Positions 26,356-34,121 of a stretch of DNA of 64,000 nt are shown here, piece after piece; the first letter of the stretch is position 1; the number at the start of each line of letters is the position of its first letter. Where the stretch lies: contig CAYXUU010000004.1 of the NCBI GenBank assembly GCA_964468645.1, forward strand, positions 1 through 64,000. The letters run 5' to 3'. The translations under genes were made by a program, and so were the position numbers. This DNA comes from JAIOZK01 sp964468645. GTDB lineage: Bacteria; Bacteroidota; Bacteroidia; Bacteroidales; JAIOZK01. The notes below the pieces were generated by a model. That model saw only the letters and a program-made list of their open reading frames with translations, ran no database searches and was not told the origin of the DNA.

Positions 26356-26470
26356 GTTATGAGTTCGAAGTTAAGCTGGTGAAACAATTTGGGTGTTTAA
26401 AACAAATGACTAATTGACTAACGACTATTGACTTATGACCAATGACCAATGACCAACAACCAATTACAGA
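26355..26470. repeat. Low-complexity intergenic tract with ATGACCAATGACC repeats
   Basis: After the purN stop come GAGTTATGAGTTCGAAG and then short imperfect repeats: TGACTAATTGACTAACGACT, followed by TATGACCAATGACCAATGACC and AACAACCAATTAC. The pattern is related in flavour to the 11-bp repeat near the right end of the window (CAATGGTCATT). No gene is seen. Confidence 0.5.
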
Positions 26471-26494
26471 AGGATTTAAAACCGCTAATTTATT

Positions 26495-27043
26495 TTAATA
26501 GGTATTAAAACTAATTATCTCATCCTTTTTCTTGCGAACCTTCTGTCGCTGTTTATAACCCTCAGAAGGATATCCAAGACTTATGATCAACCCGATGTTT
26601 TTGTTCCTGGGAATATTCAACAGTTTTTGTATGGGTTTCTGATTGAACCATCCCATCATGCATGTTCCCATGCCAAGTTCAGCAGCCTGTAAACAAAAGT
26701 GTTCTGCGGTTACCCCCAGATCAATGAGCGGGTATTCTTTGTTTTTAATTACTTCTCCTATCTGGGTGATAATTTTAGGCTTTTCAAGTATGATAACCAC
26801 TAGGATGGGGGCTTCATCGGCAAACCTGTTCATCCGGGTTACAGGATCAGTTGTTTCCCTGGCAATTTTTTGTTTTAATCCCGCATCATCAACAACGATA
26901 TAATGCCATGGCTGGGAATTACATGCTGAAGGTGCAAGCCTGGCAGCTTCGAGGCATTTTTCCAGTTTTTCCTTTTCAACAGATCGGTTGCTGTAACTTC
27001 TCACACTCTGACGTTGATTTACCAGTTCAAGAAATGCTTTCAT
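26495..27043 (-). CDS. Nitroreductase-family oxidoreductase
   Basis: This 182-residue flavoprotein has the FMN-binding start RQSVRSYSNRSV, followed by APSACNSQPWHYIVV and, near the end, GMGTCMMGWF and LIISLGYPSEGY. Such enzymes reduce nitro, quinone or dehalogenation substrates with NAD(P)H; the physiological substrate is unknown. It is close to a DUF6265-like lipoprotein gene upstream (37 bases), probably co-transcribed. Confidence 0.9.
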   Translation of the reverse strand: MKAFLELVNQRQSVRSYSNRSVEKEKLEKCLEAARLAPSACNSQPWHYIVVDDAGLKQKIARETTDPVTRMNRFADEAPILVVIILEKPKIITQIGEVIKNKEYPLIDLGVTAEHFCLQAAELGMGTCMMGWFNQKPIQKLLNIPRNKNIGLIISLGYPSEGYKQRQKVRKKKDEIISFNTY

Positions 27044-27080
27044 AAATTGATTTATTATTTAGTAACGCGAAACCACTGTT

Positions 27081-27551
27081 TTATTTCTTTCTTTTTAAGT
27101 GAAATTCCTGCCTTTTGGTTTCATTCATTGTTTCAATTCTTACCTTTAGGGTGCTATCAGTTAAAAAATTATATATGATACGGTTGGGGTAATCATGTTC
27201 GGGTTTTTCGAAAACAAATTTTGAGGCTGTTGATCTGACAAGTGGAAAGACTACTGGCCTGGCTTCATTCTGATCCCATACAATCGCAATATAGGTTATC
27301 CTGTTATCCATAAGCTGTAAATATAACTGCTCAGAAAAAAGGGTATCATTATTATTAATACTGAATCCAAGTCCACGCATGCTTGAGTCATTAAGGATCT
27401 CCCATTGCTCAAAAAAAACAATATTATCTGTCGATTCCCAGGTACCCTGCAGCTGCTTAAGAGTATCGAACTTTTTAGTATTGTTGGTTGAACAGGAAAT
27501 TATTACGAAGGATATAAAAACCATAACCGGATATCTGAATGTTTTGATCAT
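27081..27551 (-). CDS. DUF6265-like lipoprotein
   Basis: The product has about 156 residues from ATG 27551. The open frame extends to 27647, but the extra 32 codons only translate the AT-rich repeat, so the internal ATG with its lipobox (FVIISCSTNN) is preferred. The mature part begins with LKQLQGTWES and contains FFEQWEILNDSSMRGLG and FEKPEHDYPNRIIYNF, features I associate with DUF6265. It has a lipocalin-like beta pattern; no function is known. Confidence 0.75.
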   Translation of the reverse strand: MIKTFRYPVMVFISFVIISCSTNNTKKFDTLKQLQGTWESTDNIVFFEQWEILNDSSMRGLGFSINNNDTLFSEQLYLQLMDNRITYIAIVWDQNEARPVVFPLVRSTASKFVFEKPEHDYPNRIIYNFLTDSTLKVRIETMNETKRQEFHLKRKK

Positions 27552-27600
27552 TTGAATTTTGGATTTGGAAATTATTTGGATTTTGTTATTTGTTGCTTTT
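27552..27600. repeat. AT-rich intergenic repeat (TTTGGATTTGGAAATTATTTGG)
   Basis: This tract upstream of the DUF6265-like gene reads TTGAATTTTGGATTTGGAAA, then TTATTTGGATTTTGTTATTT. It is the reverse-complement type of the AAATTCCAAATAAC tract seen at 373-431 and 44272-44425. Confidence 0.45.
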
Positions 27601-27646
27601 AGTCTAATAAACCCAGACTTGATTAATTTTATTGGTTTATAAGGCA

Positions 27647-27728
27647 ATTCATCGGATGACTATTATTTGCATAATGCATATCTGTTGGACATTGCGGAAA
27701 AGATGAGCTAACAAGTCATCCGATGAAT
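27647..27728. repeat. 82-bp element with perfect 15-bp inverted arms
   Basis: ATTCATCGGATGACT at 27647-27661 is exactly reverse-complementary to 27714-27728, with a 52-base interior that includes TGCATAATGCA. There is no following T-run on either strand, so it is not an ordinary terminator. It lies between pgi and the DUF6265-like gene. A small palindromic mobile repeat or a protein-binding site is possible. Confidence 0.6.
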
Positions 27729-27733
27729 ATTGT

Positions 27734-29080
27734 TTATTTAATTCTTTTCCTGATCTCTTCAGTTTGCTTTTCAAACCCCGGTTTTCCGAGTAAGGCAAAC
27801 ATATTTTCCTTATATGCTTCTACGCCGGGTTGATCAAATGGATTAACACCAAGCAGGTATCCACTCAATGCACAGGCCATTTCAAAGAAATAAATCAACG
27901 CCCCAATATTATATTCATTTAATTCAGGAATTGTAATCTTGATATTAGGAACTCCGCCATCAATATGTGCAAGCATAGTTCCGGCCTCAGCCATCTCATT
28001 TACTTCCTGTATCCTTTTTCCGGCAATGTAATTGAGTTTATCAAGATTTTCCGGATCTTCAGGTATTATAAGTTTTCTTTTTGATTTCGTAACTGATATC
28101 ACGGTTTCAAAAATATTGCGCATGCCATCCTGTATATATTGGCCCATGGAATGCAGGTCGGTGGTAAAACTTACACCGGCAGGAAAAATACCTTTACCCT
28201 TCTTACCTTCACTCTCACCATAAAGCTGTTTCCACCACTCTGTAAAGTAATTTAAAGCCGGCAGATAATTTACCATGATCTCCGTAGTTTTACCATTCCT
28301 CAATAGTACATTTCTGGTGGCCGCATAAAGGGCAGCCTGGTTATCAAATAAATCCCTGGTATTGAATAGATATTTTTTCATTTCCACGGCGCCGGCAACA
28401 AGCTTTGTTATATCAAAACCTGCAACAGCTATAGGAAGCAGCCCTACCGGACTTAACACCGAATATCTTCCACCCACATCATCGGGTACAACATATGTTT
28501 TATATCCTTCCTTGTCGGCAAGTTTTTTTAATGCTCCTTTTTCTTTATCTGTGATAGCAATTATTCGTTGCCAGGCATTTTTCTTTCCATACTTTGATTC
28601 AAGATGATTTTTTAATATTCTGAAAGCAATTGCAGGTTCTGTTGTTGTTCCTGATTTGGATATTACGGTTAAGGCATAATCCCTTTCATCAAGTATTTCA
28701 AGTAATTCAGAAAGGTAATCTTCGCCAATATTCTGACCTGCAAATATGATAAAGGGGAATTTCCTTTCATTTTTCAATTCATAAAAACTATGCCCAAGTG
28801 CTTCTATTACTGCTCTCGCTCCTAAATAAGAACCGCCAATTCCTACCACTACAAAAATTTCTGCAAGCTCTCCTATTCTGGATGCTTCTTTATTAATATC
28901 CTCAATAATCGGGTTATCTATTGATGATGGAAGATCAATCCAGCCAAGAAAATCATTTCCCTGACCGGTTTTATTATACAGGGAATCAAAATGCTTATTA
29001 ACCTCTGAAGAAAAACTTTCTATTTCTTCTTTGTTGATGAAAGTCAGTATTTTAGAAATGTCAATGTTCAGATTTATCAT
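27734..29080 (-). CDS. pgi: Glucose-6-phosphate isomerase
   Basis: This enzyme of 448 residues (ATG 29080) interconverts glucose-6-phosphate and fructose-6-phosphate. The sugar-phosphate loop VISKSGTTTEPA, the segment GGRYSVLSPVGLLP and the family signature GVNPFDQPGVEAYK near the C-terminus are present. A longer frame to 29116 starts with GTG and adds 12 residues; ATG is preferred. The region 5' of it holds the terminator of candidate RNA B, so pgi needs its own promoter in the short stretch 29081-29123 or read-through. Confidence 0.95.
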   Translation of the reverse strand: MINLNIDISKILTFINKEEIESFSSEVNKHFDSLYNKTGQGNDFLGWIDLPSSIDNPIIEDINKEASRIGELAEIFVVVGIGGSYLGARAVIEALGHSFYELKNERKFPFIIFAGQNIGEDYLSELLEILDERDYALTVISKSGTTTEPAIAFRILKNHLESKYGKKNAWQRIIAITDKEKGALKKLADKEGYKTYVVPDDVGGRYSVLSPVGLLPIAVAGFDITKLVAGAVEMKKYLFNTRDLFDNQAALYAATRNVLLRNGKTTEIMVNYLPALNYFTEWWKQLYGESEGKKGKGIFPAGVSFTTDLHSMGQYIQDGMRNIFETVISVTKSKRKLIIPEDPENLDKLNYIAGKRIQEVNEMAEAGTMLAHIDGGVPNIKITIPELNEYNIGALIYFFEMACALSGYLLGVNPFDQPGVEAYKENMFALLGKPGFEKQTEEIRKRIK

Positions 29081-29123
29081 TATTATTTGATTTTTCGCTA
29101 AATTACGAATAAACACAGAACCA

Positions 29124-29154
29124 TAAAAAAAGTGCGATCAATAATGACCGCACT
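29124..29154 (-). terminator. Intrinsic terminator of candidate RNA B
   Basis: On the minus strand AGTGCGGTCA and TGATCGCACT form a 10-bp stem with one mismatch-type G-T pair (29154-29131), followed by TTTTTTATGG. No protein gene on the minus strand lies upstream, so an independent transcript must be terminated here. Confidence 0.75.
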
Positions 29155-29310
29155 ACAGATAATTAACCAAAATTCTTAAACGCGCAATGTATAATCAAAT
29201 TTTACCAGAGAGTGATAAACCAAAAAAAAGAACGCATTGTGATATGAAGAATAAATACACTTTATGGTAAAACATAAAACTTTGGTTTCTTATATCGCTT
29301 TATTGTTAAC
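29124..29310 (-). ncRNA. Candidate ~185-nt noncoding RNA B (6S-like layout)
   Basis: The transcript would begin about 7 bases after the -7 box at 29324-29317 and end at the terminator, about 185 nt. AACCAAAGTT (29287-29278) and AATTTTGGTT (29174-29165) form a 10-bp closing stem with one G-U pair. Inside it TTTTACC (29272-29266) pairs with GGTAAAA (29206-29200). An asymmetric bubble between the stems contains GATTATACATTGCGC (29196-29182), the core shared with element A. A long rod with a bubble is the layout of 6S RNA, an RNA polymerase inhibitor. The link to 6S or to the Rfam motif Bacteroidales-1 is speculation. Confidence 0.45.
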
Positions 29311-29316
29311 CTGATG

Positions 29317-29324
29317 CAAAAATA
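29317..29324 (-). promoter_or_regulatory. -7 box for candidate RNA B (TATTTTTG)
   Basis: On the minus strand TATTTTTG matches TAnnTTTG, 30 bases before the closing stem of RNA B. Two TTG trinucleotides lie upstream, but closer than the usual spacing. Confidence 0.35.
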
Positions 29325-29410
29325 AATCGCAATTCAACCACATAATGTTAACGAAACTTAATAAACGTTAAAATTTGTTAAATTCCTGTAAATCATTGCT
29401 CAACTCGTTC

Positions 29411-29418
29411 TAAATTTG
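29411..29418 (+). promoter_or_regulatory. -7 box for histidine kinase gene (TAAATTTG)
   Basis: TAAATTTG matches TAnnTTTG and ends five bases before the ATG at 29424, so the transcript would have almost no leader. The same arrangement is seen at 12352-12359. Confidence 0.38.
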
Positions 29419-29423
29419 CACTG

Positions 29424-30845
29424 ATGAGTAAAAAATTCATTATCATAGTTATCATCCTGATCAGTTTGGCCCTGGTTGGTTTAATGGCTATCCAGGTTTA
29501 CTGGATAAACAATGCTATTACTGTTAAACAGGCAAATTTTGTCAGAACCGTTAATGATGCAGTTTCTGAAGTAATGATGCAGCTTGAAAAAGCTGAACTT
29601 ACATACCAGGGTGAGCAACAGAAAGAATACCAGCAAAACAGTTACCAGTTGCTTAACACACTCGACAGTATCAATCAGTCATTTTACAGCGGTTTGTCAG
29701 ATATTCAGGATTATAATGAATTGCAGGATTATATTAACAGAAACGTAATTGCCCAGAATGCAGTTCAGGAATTACTCCGTCCGCCCAGGGCAAGACCAAT
29801 AGATCAGCGGGTTTCAAAATTTCTGATTGATTCATTACTGAGGAATGAATTATCCCGGAAAGGAGTTGATACAGATTTTGAATTTGGTGTATATAATCCC
29901 GCCTATAACAGGATGCTGTTTCAGAAAACTGGCAGGTATCCTGGGGAGTTGCTTAATAAAAGTTTTGTTTTTACCCTTTACCCGGGTGATTTTCAGATCG
30001 ATCCCAACTATCTGATGATCTATTTCCCCAATGAAAAAAGATTTCTTATCAGTCAACTCTGGGGACTATTGCTAATATCTCTGGTTTTGATATTTATCAT
30101 CATATTTTCCTTTACATTGAGTATCAACACAATTTTCAGGCAGAAGAAACTGTCTGAGATGAAAAATGACTTCATCAACAATATGACCCATGAATTCAAA
30201 ACTCCGGTTGCGACTATTTCCCTTGCCTGCGAAGCACTGTCTGACAGGGATATTCAGAAATCGGAGGAGGTTTACAACAGTTATATTAATATCATCAACG
30301 AAGAAAACAAACGTCTTGGAAGCATGGCTGAAAAAGTACTGCAATCGGCATTGCTTGACAAAGGCACAATTTCCCTGAAAAAAGAATGGGTAAATCTTCA
30401 TGAAATCATTGTAAATGTCGTTGGCAAAATCGGACTTCAGGTTGAAAGAAGAAATGGAAAGATCTCTACTCACTTTAATGCGGAAACCAATGTTATTCTT
30501 GCAGATAAAATGCACATTACCAATGTTATATTCAACCTGCTTGACAATGCCAATAAATATACTCCTGATAATCCACAAATAACCATAGATACCCATAACA
30601 ACAATGCAAGTGTTTTACTGAGTATCAAGGATAATGGAATTGGTATCAGTAATGCCAATCAGCAAAAGATATTTGATAAATTGTTCAGGGTACCAACGGG
30701 CAATATACATAATTTTAAAGGTTTTGGACTGGGATTGAGCTATGTCAAAGCAATTGTTGAAAAACACGGTGGAAAGATTGAGCTTGAGAGTGAATTAAAA
30801 AAAGGATCAAAATTCACTGTATATTTGCCACTCGAAGGAAACTAA
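29424..30845 (+). CDS. Sensor histidine kinase
   Basis: This 473-residue inner-membrane kinase has helices at about residues 5-27 and 213-235 flanking a periplasmic sensor of about 185 residues rich in Gln and Asn. The phosphoacceptor motif THEFKTP has His256. The ATP-binding domain shows NLLDNANKY, DNGIGIS and GFGLGLSYVKAIVEKHGG. No HAMP domain separates the second helix from the dimerisation helix. It is followed 11 bases later by a response-regulator gene; the pair resembles RprX/RprY of Bacteroides, but the signal is unknown. Confidence 0.92.
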   Translation: MSKKFIIIVIILISLALVGLMAIQVYWINNAITVKQANFVRTVNDAVSEVMMQLEKAELTYQGEQQKEYQQNSYQLLNTLDSINQSFYSGLSDIQDYNELQDYINRNVIAQNAVQELLRPPRARPIDQRVSKFLIDSLLRNELSRKGVDTDFEFGVYNPAYNRMLFQKTGRYPGELLNKSFVFTLYPGDFQIDPNYLMIYFPNEKRFLISQLWGLLLISLVLIFIIIFSFTLSINTIFRQKKLSEMKNDFINNMTHEFKTPVATISLACEALSDRDIQKSEEVYNSYINIINEENKRLGSMAEKVLQSALLDKGTISLKKEWVNLHEIIVNVVGKIGLQVERRNGKISTHFNAETNVILADKMHITNVIFNLLDNANKYTPDNPQITIDTHNNNASVLLSIKDNGIGISNANQQKIFDKLFRVPTGNIHNFKGFGLGLSYVKAIVEKHGGKIELESELKKGSKFTVYLPLEGN

Positions 30846-30856
30846 ACCAAAAAGAT

Positions 30857-31558
30857 ATGGATGATCCAACGATCAATGTTTTGCTTGCTGAGGATGACAG
30901 AAATCTAGGTACTATTTTAAAAGCTTATCTAGAGGCCAAGGGATACCCAACAACACTGGCTTCTGATGGACAGGAGGCTTCAAATATTTTTCACAAGGGA
31001 AAATTTGATTTTTGTATCCTGGATATCATGATGCCTGTGAAAGATGGTTTCAAACTTGCCAAGGAAATACGAAAAAACAACAAAAACATTCCTATTTTAT
31101 TTCTTACTGCCAAATCGATGCAGGAGGATAAGATCAAAGGTTTTGAGCTTGGTGCTGATGATTATATTACCAAACCATTCAGCATGGAAGAGCTACTGGT
31201 CAGGATGAAAGCCATATTAAGAAGGGTACATAGCCCTTCTTATAAGAGGGACAAAGGTGGGGTTTATACAATTGGAACTTGTCAGTTTGATTACAACCGT
31301 AAAGTGCTTTTATCGGGAGAAAATGTTCAAAAACTCACTTCCAAAGAATCGGAATTGCTAAGGATATTATGTGATAATATGGATGAGGTGCTCGACAGAA
31401 GTATTGCCTTAAAACAGATATGGCATGACGATAGCTATTTTAATGCCAGGAGCATGGATGTCTATATTGCTAAACTCAGGAAATATCTTAAGGAAGATCC
31501 AGAAGTAGAATTGTTAAATATACACGGTGTTGGATTTAAATTGCTTGTTAATTCATAA
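30857..31558 (+). CDS. OmpR-family response regulator
   Basis: This 233-residue DNA-binding regulator has a receiver domain with Asp56 (CILDIMMP) as phosphoacceptor, acidic residues at 12-14 and Lys106 (YITKPF). A winged-helix effector domain of the OmpR/PhoB type covers about residues 135-230, with KLTSKESELLRIL and RSMDVYIAKLRKYL. It is co-transcribed with the upstream kinase and is probably its partner. Its 3' end overlaps the convergent serine hydrolase gene by 11 bases. Confidence 0.94.
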   Translation: MDDPTINVLLAEDDRNLGTILKAYLEAKGYPTTLASDGQEASNIFHKGKFDFCILDIMMPVKDGFKLAKEIRKNNKNIPILFLTAKSMQEDKIKGFELGADDYITKPFSMEELLVRMKAILRRVHSPSYKRDKGGVYTIGTCQFDYNRKVLLSGENVQKLTSKESELLRILCDNMDEVLDRSIALKQIWHDDSYFNARSMDVYIAKLRKYLKEDPEVELLNIHGVGFKLLVNS

Positions 31559-32798
31559 AAGGGATTTTTTCGCTAAAACCGAGCGGATAACTTTCGTCAT
31601 GAATGATATCCCACAGTATATATGATCCCGGGCCTTTGGACCTGTTGCTCAACATGATCACTGTTTTCTGGTTTTTCATATCCCTGATAAAGAATGACCT
31701 GAATCCTTTCCACCAGCCATAATGATAAACACAACTATCTTCCCTTGCCCTGATCCGCCAGCCAAATCCGTAATTATCCTTATACCTGCTATAACGTGGA
31801 CTTCCTTTACTGAAAGCCTGCTGCATAACTGAATCACTTACCAAGGTCTGTTCATACAATGCCTGGTCAAATTTGTAAAGATCTTCAACTGTTGAGTAAA
31901 TATTCTTATCTCCCATTACGCCATTCAGGTAATCATTTCTGACCCTTATCAAGCGCCAACCCCTGTAGTCATAACCAGGAACACCCTCTCTGATGTAAGA
32001 AGATACTACCGTATCATAATTCATGTTATATACAAAGCTATTATTCATTTGCAGTGGCCTGAAGATTTCCATCTTTACAAAACGGTCGAAAGTAGTACCT
32101 GATATAGTTTCCACAATAGATGCCAGTACAGCATAATTTGTATTGCAATAATTAAATCCTTTGCCGGGTTTGAAATAAGGCCATGGCTTATGGTCCTCGA
32201 AAAGGCCGATCATTGCCGTATTGGTTAAGGGGATCGTTTTATCTGTCCATTTTTCATGGGCAAGCGACATATATCTCGACAGGCCGGAACGATGATTCAA
32301 TAACTGCCTGATGGTAACTTCATTGTAAGGGAAATCAGGTAAGAATTTTGTTATGGTATCATCAAATTCAAGTCTTCCTTTTTCCTTCAGTATCATAATG
32401 GCCATCGCTGTAAACATCTTGGAAACAGATGCCAGCTGAAAGACCGATTCGGTTGTAAGCTTGATCTTTTTCCTGTAGTCGCCCACGCCAAATGCATTTT
32501 TATAAACCAACCTGCCTTTCTCGCCATAAAGAATCACTCCATTAAATCCACTGATCCTGTGCAGCCTGTCAAATATGCTATCGATCCTGTTTGATTTCTT
32601 TTCTATTGTTATGCCATCAAGATCAATAAACAGACTCTCCGGTACCGTATAATCTGAAAAATCAACTTCAATATTAAAGTTTTCAGGAGTTGTATAACTG
32701 AAAGTAGAGAAGAGGATTATAACAAATAGTAATAATCCGTAAGGCCATATTTTGTTCAGTATTTTAATGGATTTGAATAATTTTCGATTCAAACGCAA
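31548..32798 (-). CDS. Serine hydrolase, class C beta-lactamase-like
   Basis: This protein of about 416 residues has an N-terminal membrane helix (about residues 19-35). Its hydrolase domain has S124-VSK127 as the SxxK nucleophile motif, Y217-CN as the YxN motif, and a late HYGWWKG segment in place of KTG. These are penicillin-recognising-enzyme or esterase-like proteins; the substrate (peptidoglycan, D-amino peptide or ester) cannot be told. No ATG precedes the helix. The first start is TTG 32798, which overlaps a TAAATTTG box (32803-32796); TTG 32792 is the next choice. Confidence 0.85.
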   Translation of the reverse strand: MRLNRKLFKSIKILNKIWPYGLLLFVIILFSTFSYTTPENFNIEVDFSDYTVPESLFIDLDGITIEKKSNRIDSIFDRLHRISGFNGVILYGEKGRLVYKNAFGVGDYRKKIKLTTESVFQLASVSKMFTAMAIMILKEKGRLEFDDTITKFLPDFPYNEVTIRQLLNHRSGLSRYMSLAHEKWTDKTIPLTNTAMIGLFEDHKPWPYFKPGKGFNYCNTNYAVLASIVETISGTTFDRFVKMEIFRPLQMNNSFVYNMNYDTVVSSYIREGVPGYDYRGWRLIRVRNDYLNGVMGDKNIYSTVEDLYKFDQALYEQTLVSDSVMQQAFSKGSPRYSRYKDNYGFGWRIRAREDSCVYHYGWWKGFRSFFIRDMKNQKTVIMLSNRSKGPGSYILWDIIHDESYPLGFSEKIPFMN

Positions 32799-33118
32799 AT
32801 TTAAAGTTCATTCGTATGATTTTTTCGAAAAAGATGAGAATTAATCAACATTTTGCTGCTTATAACTTTGAACAAGGGATTTTTTTAACCAAGCTTATTA
32901 TCCGAAATCGGTTAATAAGTTAATAGGATTAACCTCCTAATATAGGTTATTATTCTTATTATCAACACGATACAGTCATAGATACAAATCAGAAGTCCCT
33001 GTTAGTAACTAATTATCAAATGATTATGCTAATTCTATATTTTTGAAAAAACAGGATATCAGTCGATTATGAATACTGGCATTAAATTTGATCTTTCAAG
33101 ATAACTAATATTATAGCT
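32799..33118. other. 320-base noncoding gap between divergent genes
   Basis: This AT-rich stretch separates the serine hydrolase from the small membrane protein. It has promoter-like boxes at both ends (32796-32803 minus, 33083-33090 plus) and a 7-bp inverted repeat GGTTAAT/ATTAACC at 32910-32934. No gene or RNA was recognised. Confidence 0.5.
33083..33090 (+). promoter_or_regulatory. -7 box for 95-residue membrane protein (TAAATTTG)
   Basis: TAAATTTG matches TAnnTTTG 28 bases before the ATG at 33119. Confidence 0.4.
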
Positions 33119-33406
33119 ATGGAGTTGTTGACGATTGTTATATTTTATATGATTGCAGTAATCCTAATAACCTGGGAAGGGCACAACAGGGCAATTGGAT
33201 CTATGGGTTTTTTACTCATCAGTTTATTTTTAACACCGGTGGTTGGTGTATTGGTACTCTTTTTCGCAAAGAAACGGATCAGTTTTCATCATTATGTAAA
33301 ACTGAAAAATGAAGGTATGATTGATAAATCCCCCTCCAAAACCATACATACCAATGGTGGGAATAAATGGGTGGAACTTAAGATATCAGAGTTAAAACCT
33401 GTTTAG
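33119..33406 (+). CDS. Small membrane protein, unknown function
   Basis: This 95-residue protein has two hydrophobic helices (about residues 3-18 and 28-50), joined by a short polar loop (GHNRAIGS). A basic cytosolic tail follows (AKKRISFHHYVKLKNEG) and ends with WVELKISEL. The layout resembles small Bacteroidota membrane proteins of unknown role. It overlaps the convergent AlkD-like gene by four bases and has its own promoter-like box. Confidence 0.7.
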   Translation: MELLTIVIFYMIAVILITWEGHNRAIGSMGFLLISLFLTPVVGVLVLFFAKKRISFHHYVKLKNEGMIDKSPSKTIHTNGGNKWVELKISELKPV

Positions 33407-34095
33407 CTCTTTTTTCGGTTTAACCATTTCAGCGCTTCAGTTTTGCTGAAGTTTGTGATCGGCGCTTCTTTCACAAAATCTATTACCTCTGCGGCATTTG
33501 TTTTTGAATATTCACGAAGCACCCATCCAATGGCTTTTCTGATAAAAAATTCTTTTGAATGGGCCAGTTCAAGGATATATGACTTCATCAGGTCGAAATC
33601 GGTATCCTTTTTGTAGTTAAGTTGAAACAGCAATGCAGATCTTTGAAGCCATAATTCCCCGGATGACATCCATTTCCATGTTACCTGTTTAATTTTATCA
33701 GGTCTTTTATTCAAATATGTGCCGGCATGTTTAGTGGCAATGAAGTCAACGGTATCCCACCACGATTTATTTAAAATCATATATTCAATCAAATCAAGGA
33801 ATTCATCATCTGCATCCCCCACATACTTTCCTGACAATACGATTGCTGTATGCTGGCATTCACGTTCTGGGTATGTCCACAATTGTTTTACCGTGTCTGC
33901 TATTTCAGCATATTCCGGTTTACCATATTTAGAATAGAATTCCTTTTCCAGGGCCACCCGGCGGTCTTTCATTAAACCGAAGAATTCAAACTTATTCTTA
34001 AGGTATTTCTTCATGTATGAGGCTTTCTCAGTATTCCGGTTTTCATCATATAGTTTTAATAATGGTTCAAGGTATTGCTCGGCTTTGGATCTCAT
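33403..34095 (-). CDS. AlkD-like DNA alkylation repair protein
   Basis: This 230-residue protein is predicted to be all-helical HEAT-like repeats, as in AlkD glycosylases that excise alkylated purines. Family-like segments are YSKYGKPEYAEIADTVKQLW, DFIATKHAGTYL, and WVLREYSKTN near residue 200, which holds the conserved R-x-Y of the active-site surface. It follows the M1 peptidase gene on the same strand with a 26-base gap. The protein is cytoplasmic. Confidence 0.88.
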   Translation of the reverse strand: MRSKAEQYLEPLLKLYDENRNTEKASYMKKYLKNKFEFFGLMKDRRVALEKEFYSKYGKPEYAEIADTVKQLWTYPERECQHTAIVLSGKYVGDADDEFLDLIEYMILNKSWWDTVDFIATKHAGTYLNKRPDKIKQVTWKWMSSGELWLQRSALLFQLNYKKDTDFDLMKSYILELAHSKEFFIRKAIGWVLREYSKTNAAEVIDFVKEAPITNFSKTEALKWLNRKKS

Positions 34096-34121
34096 AATAA
34101 ATAATCTTTTATACTTAAGTA

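Noticed and set aside
27552..27647. Longer N-terminus of the DUF6265-like protein
   Set aside because: It translates an AT-rich repeat and precedes a normal lipoprotein signal; ATG 27551 is the likely start.
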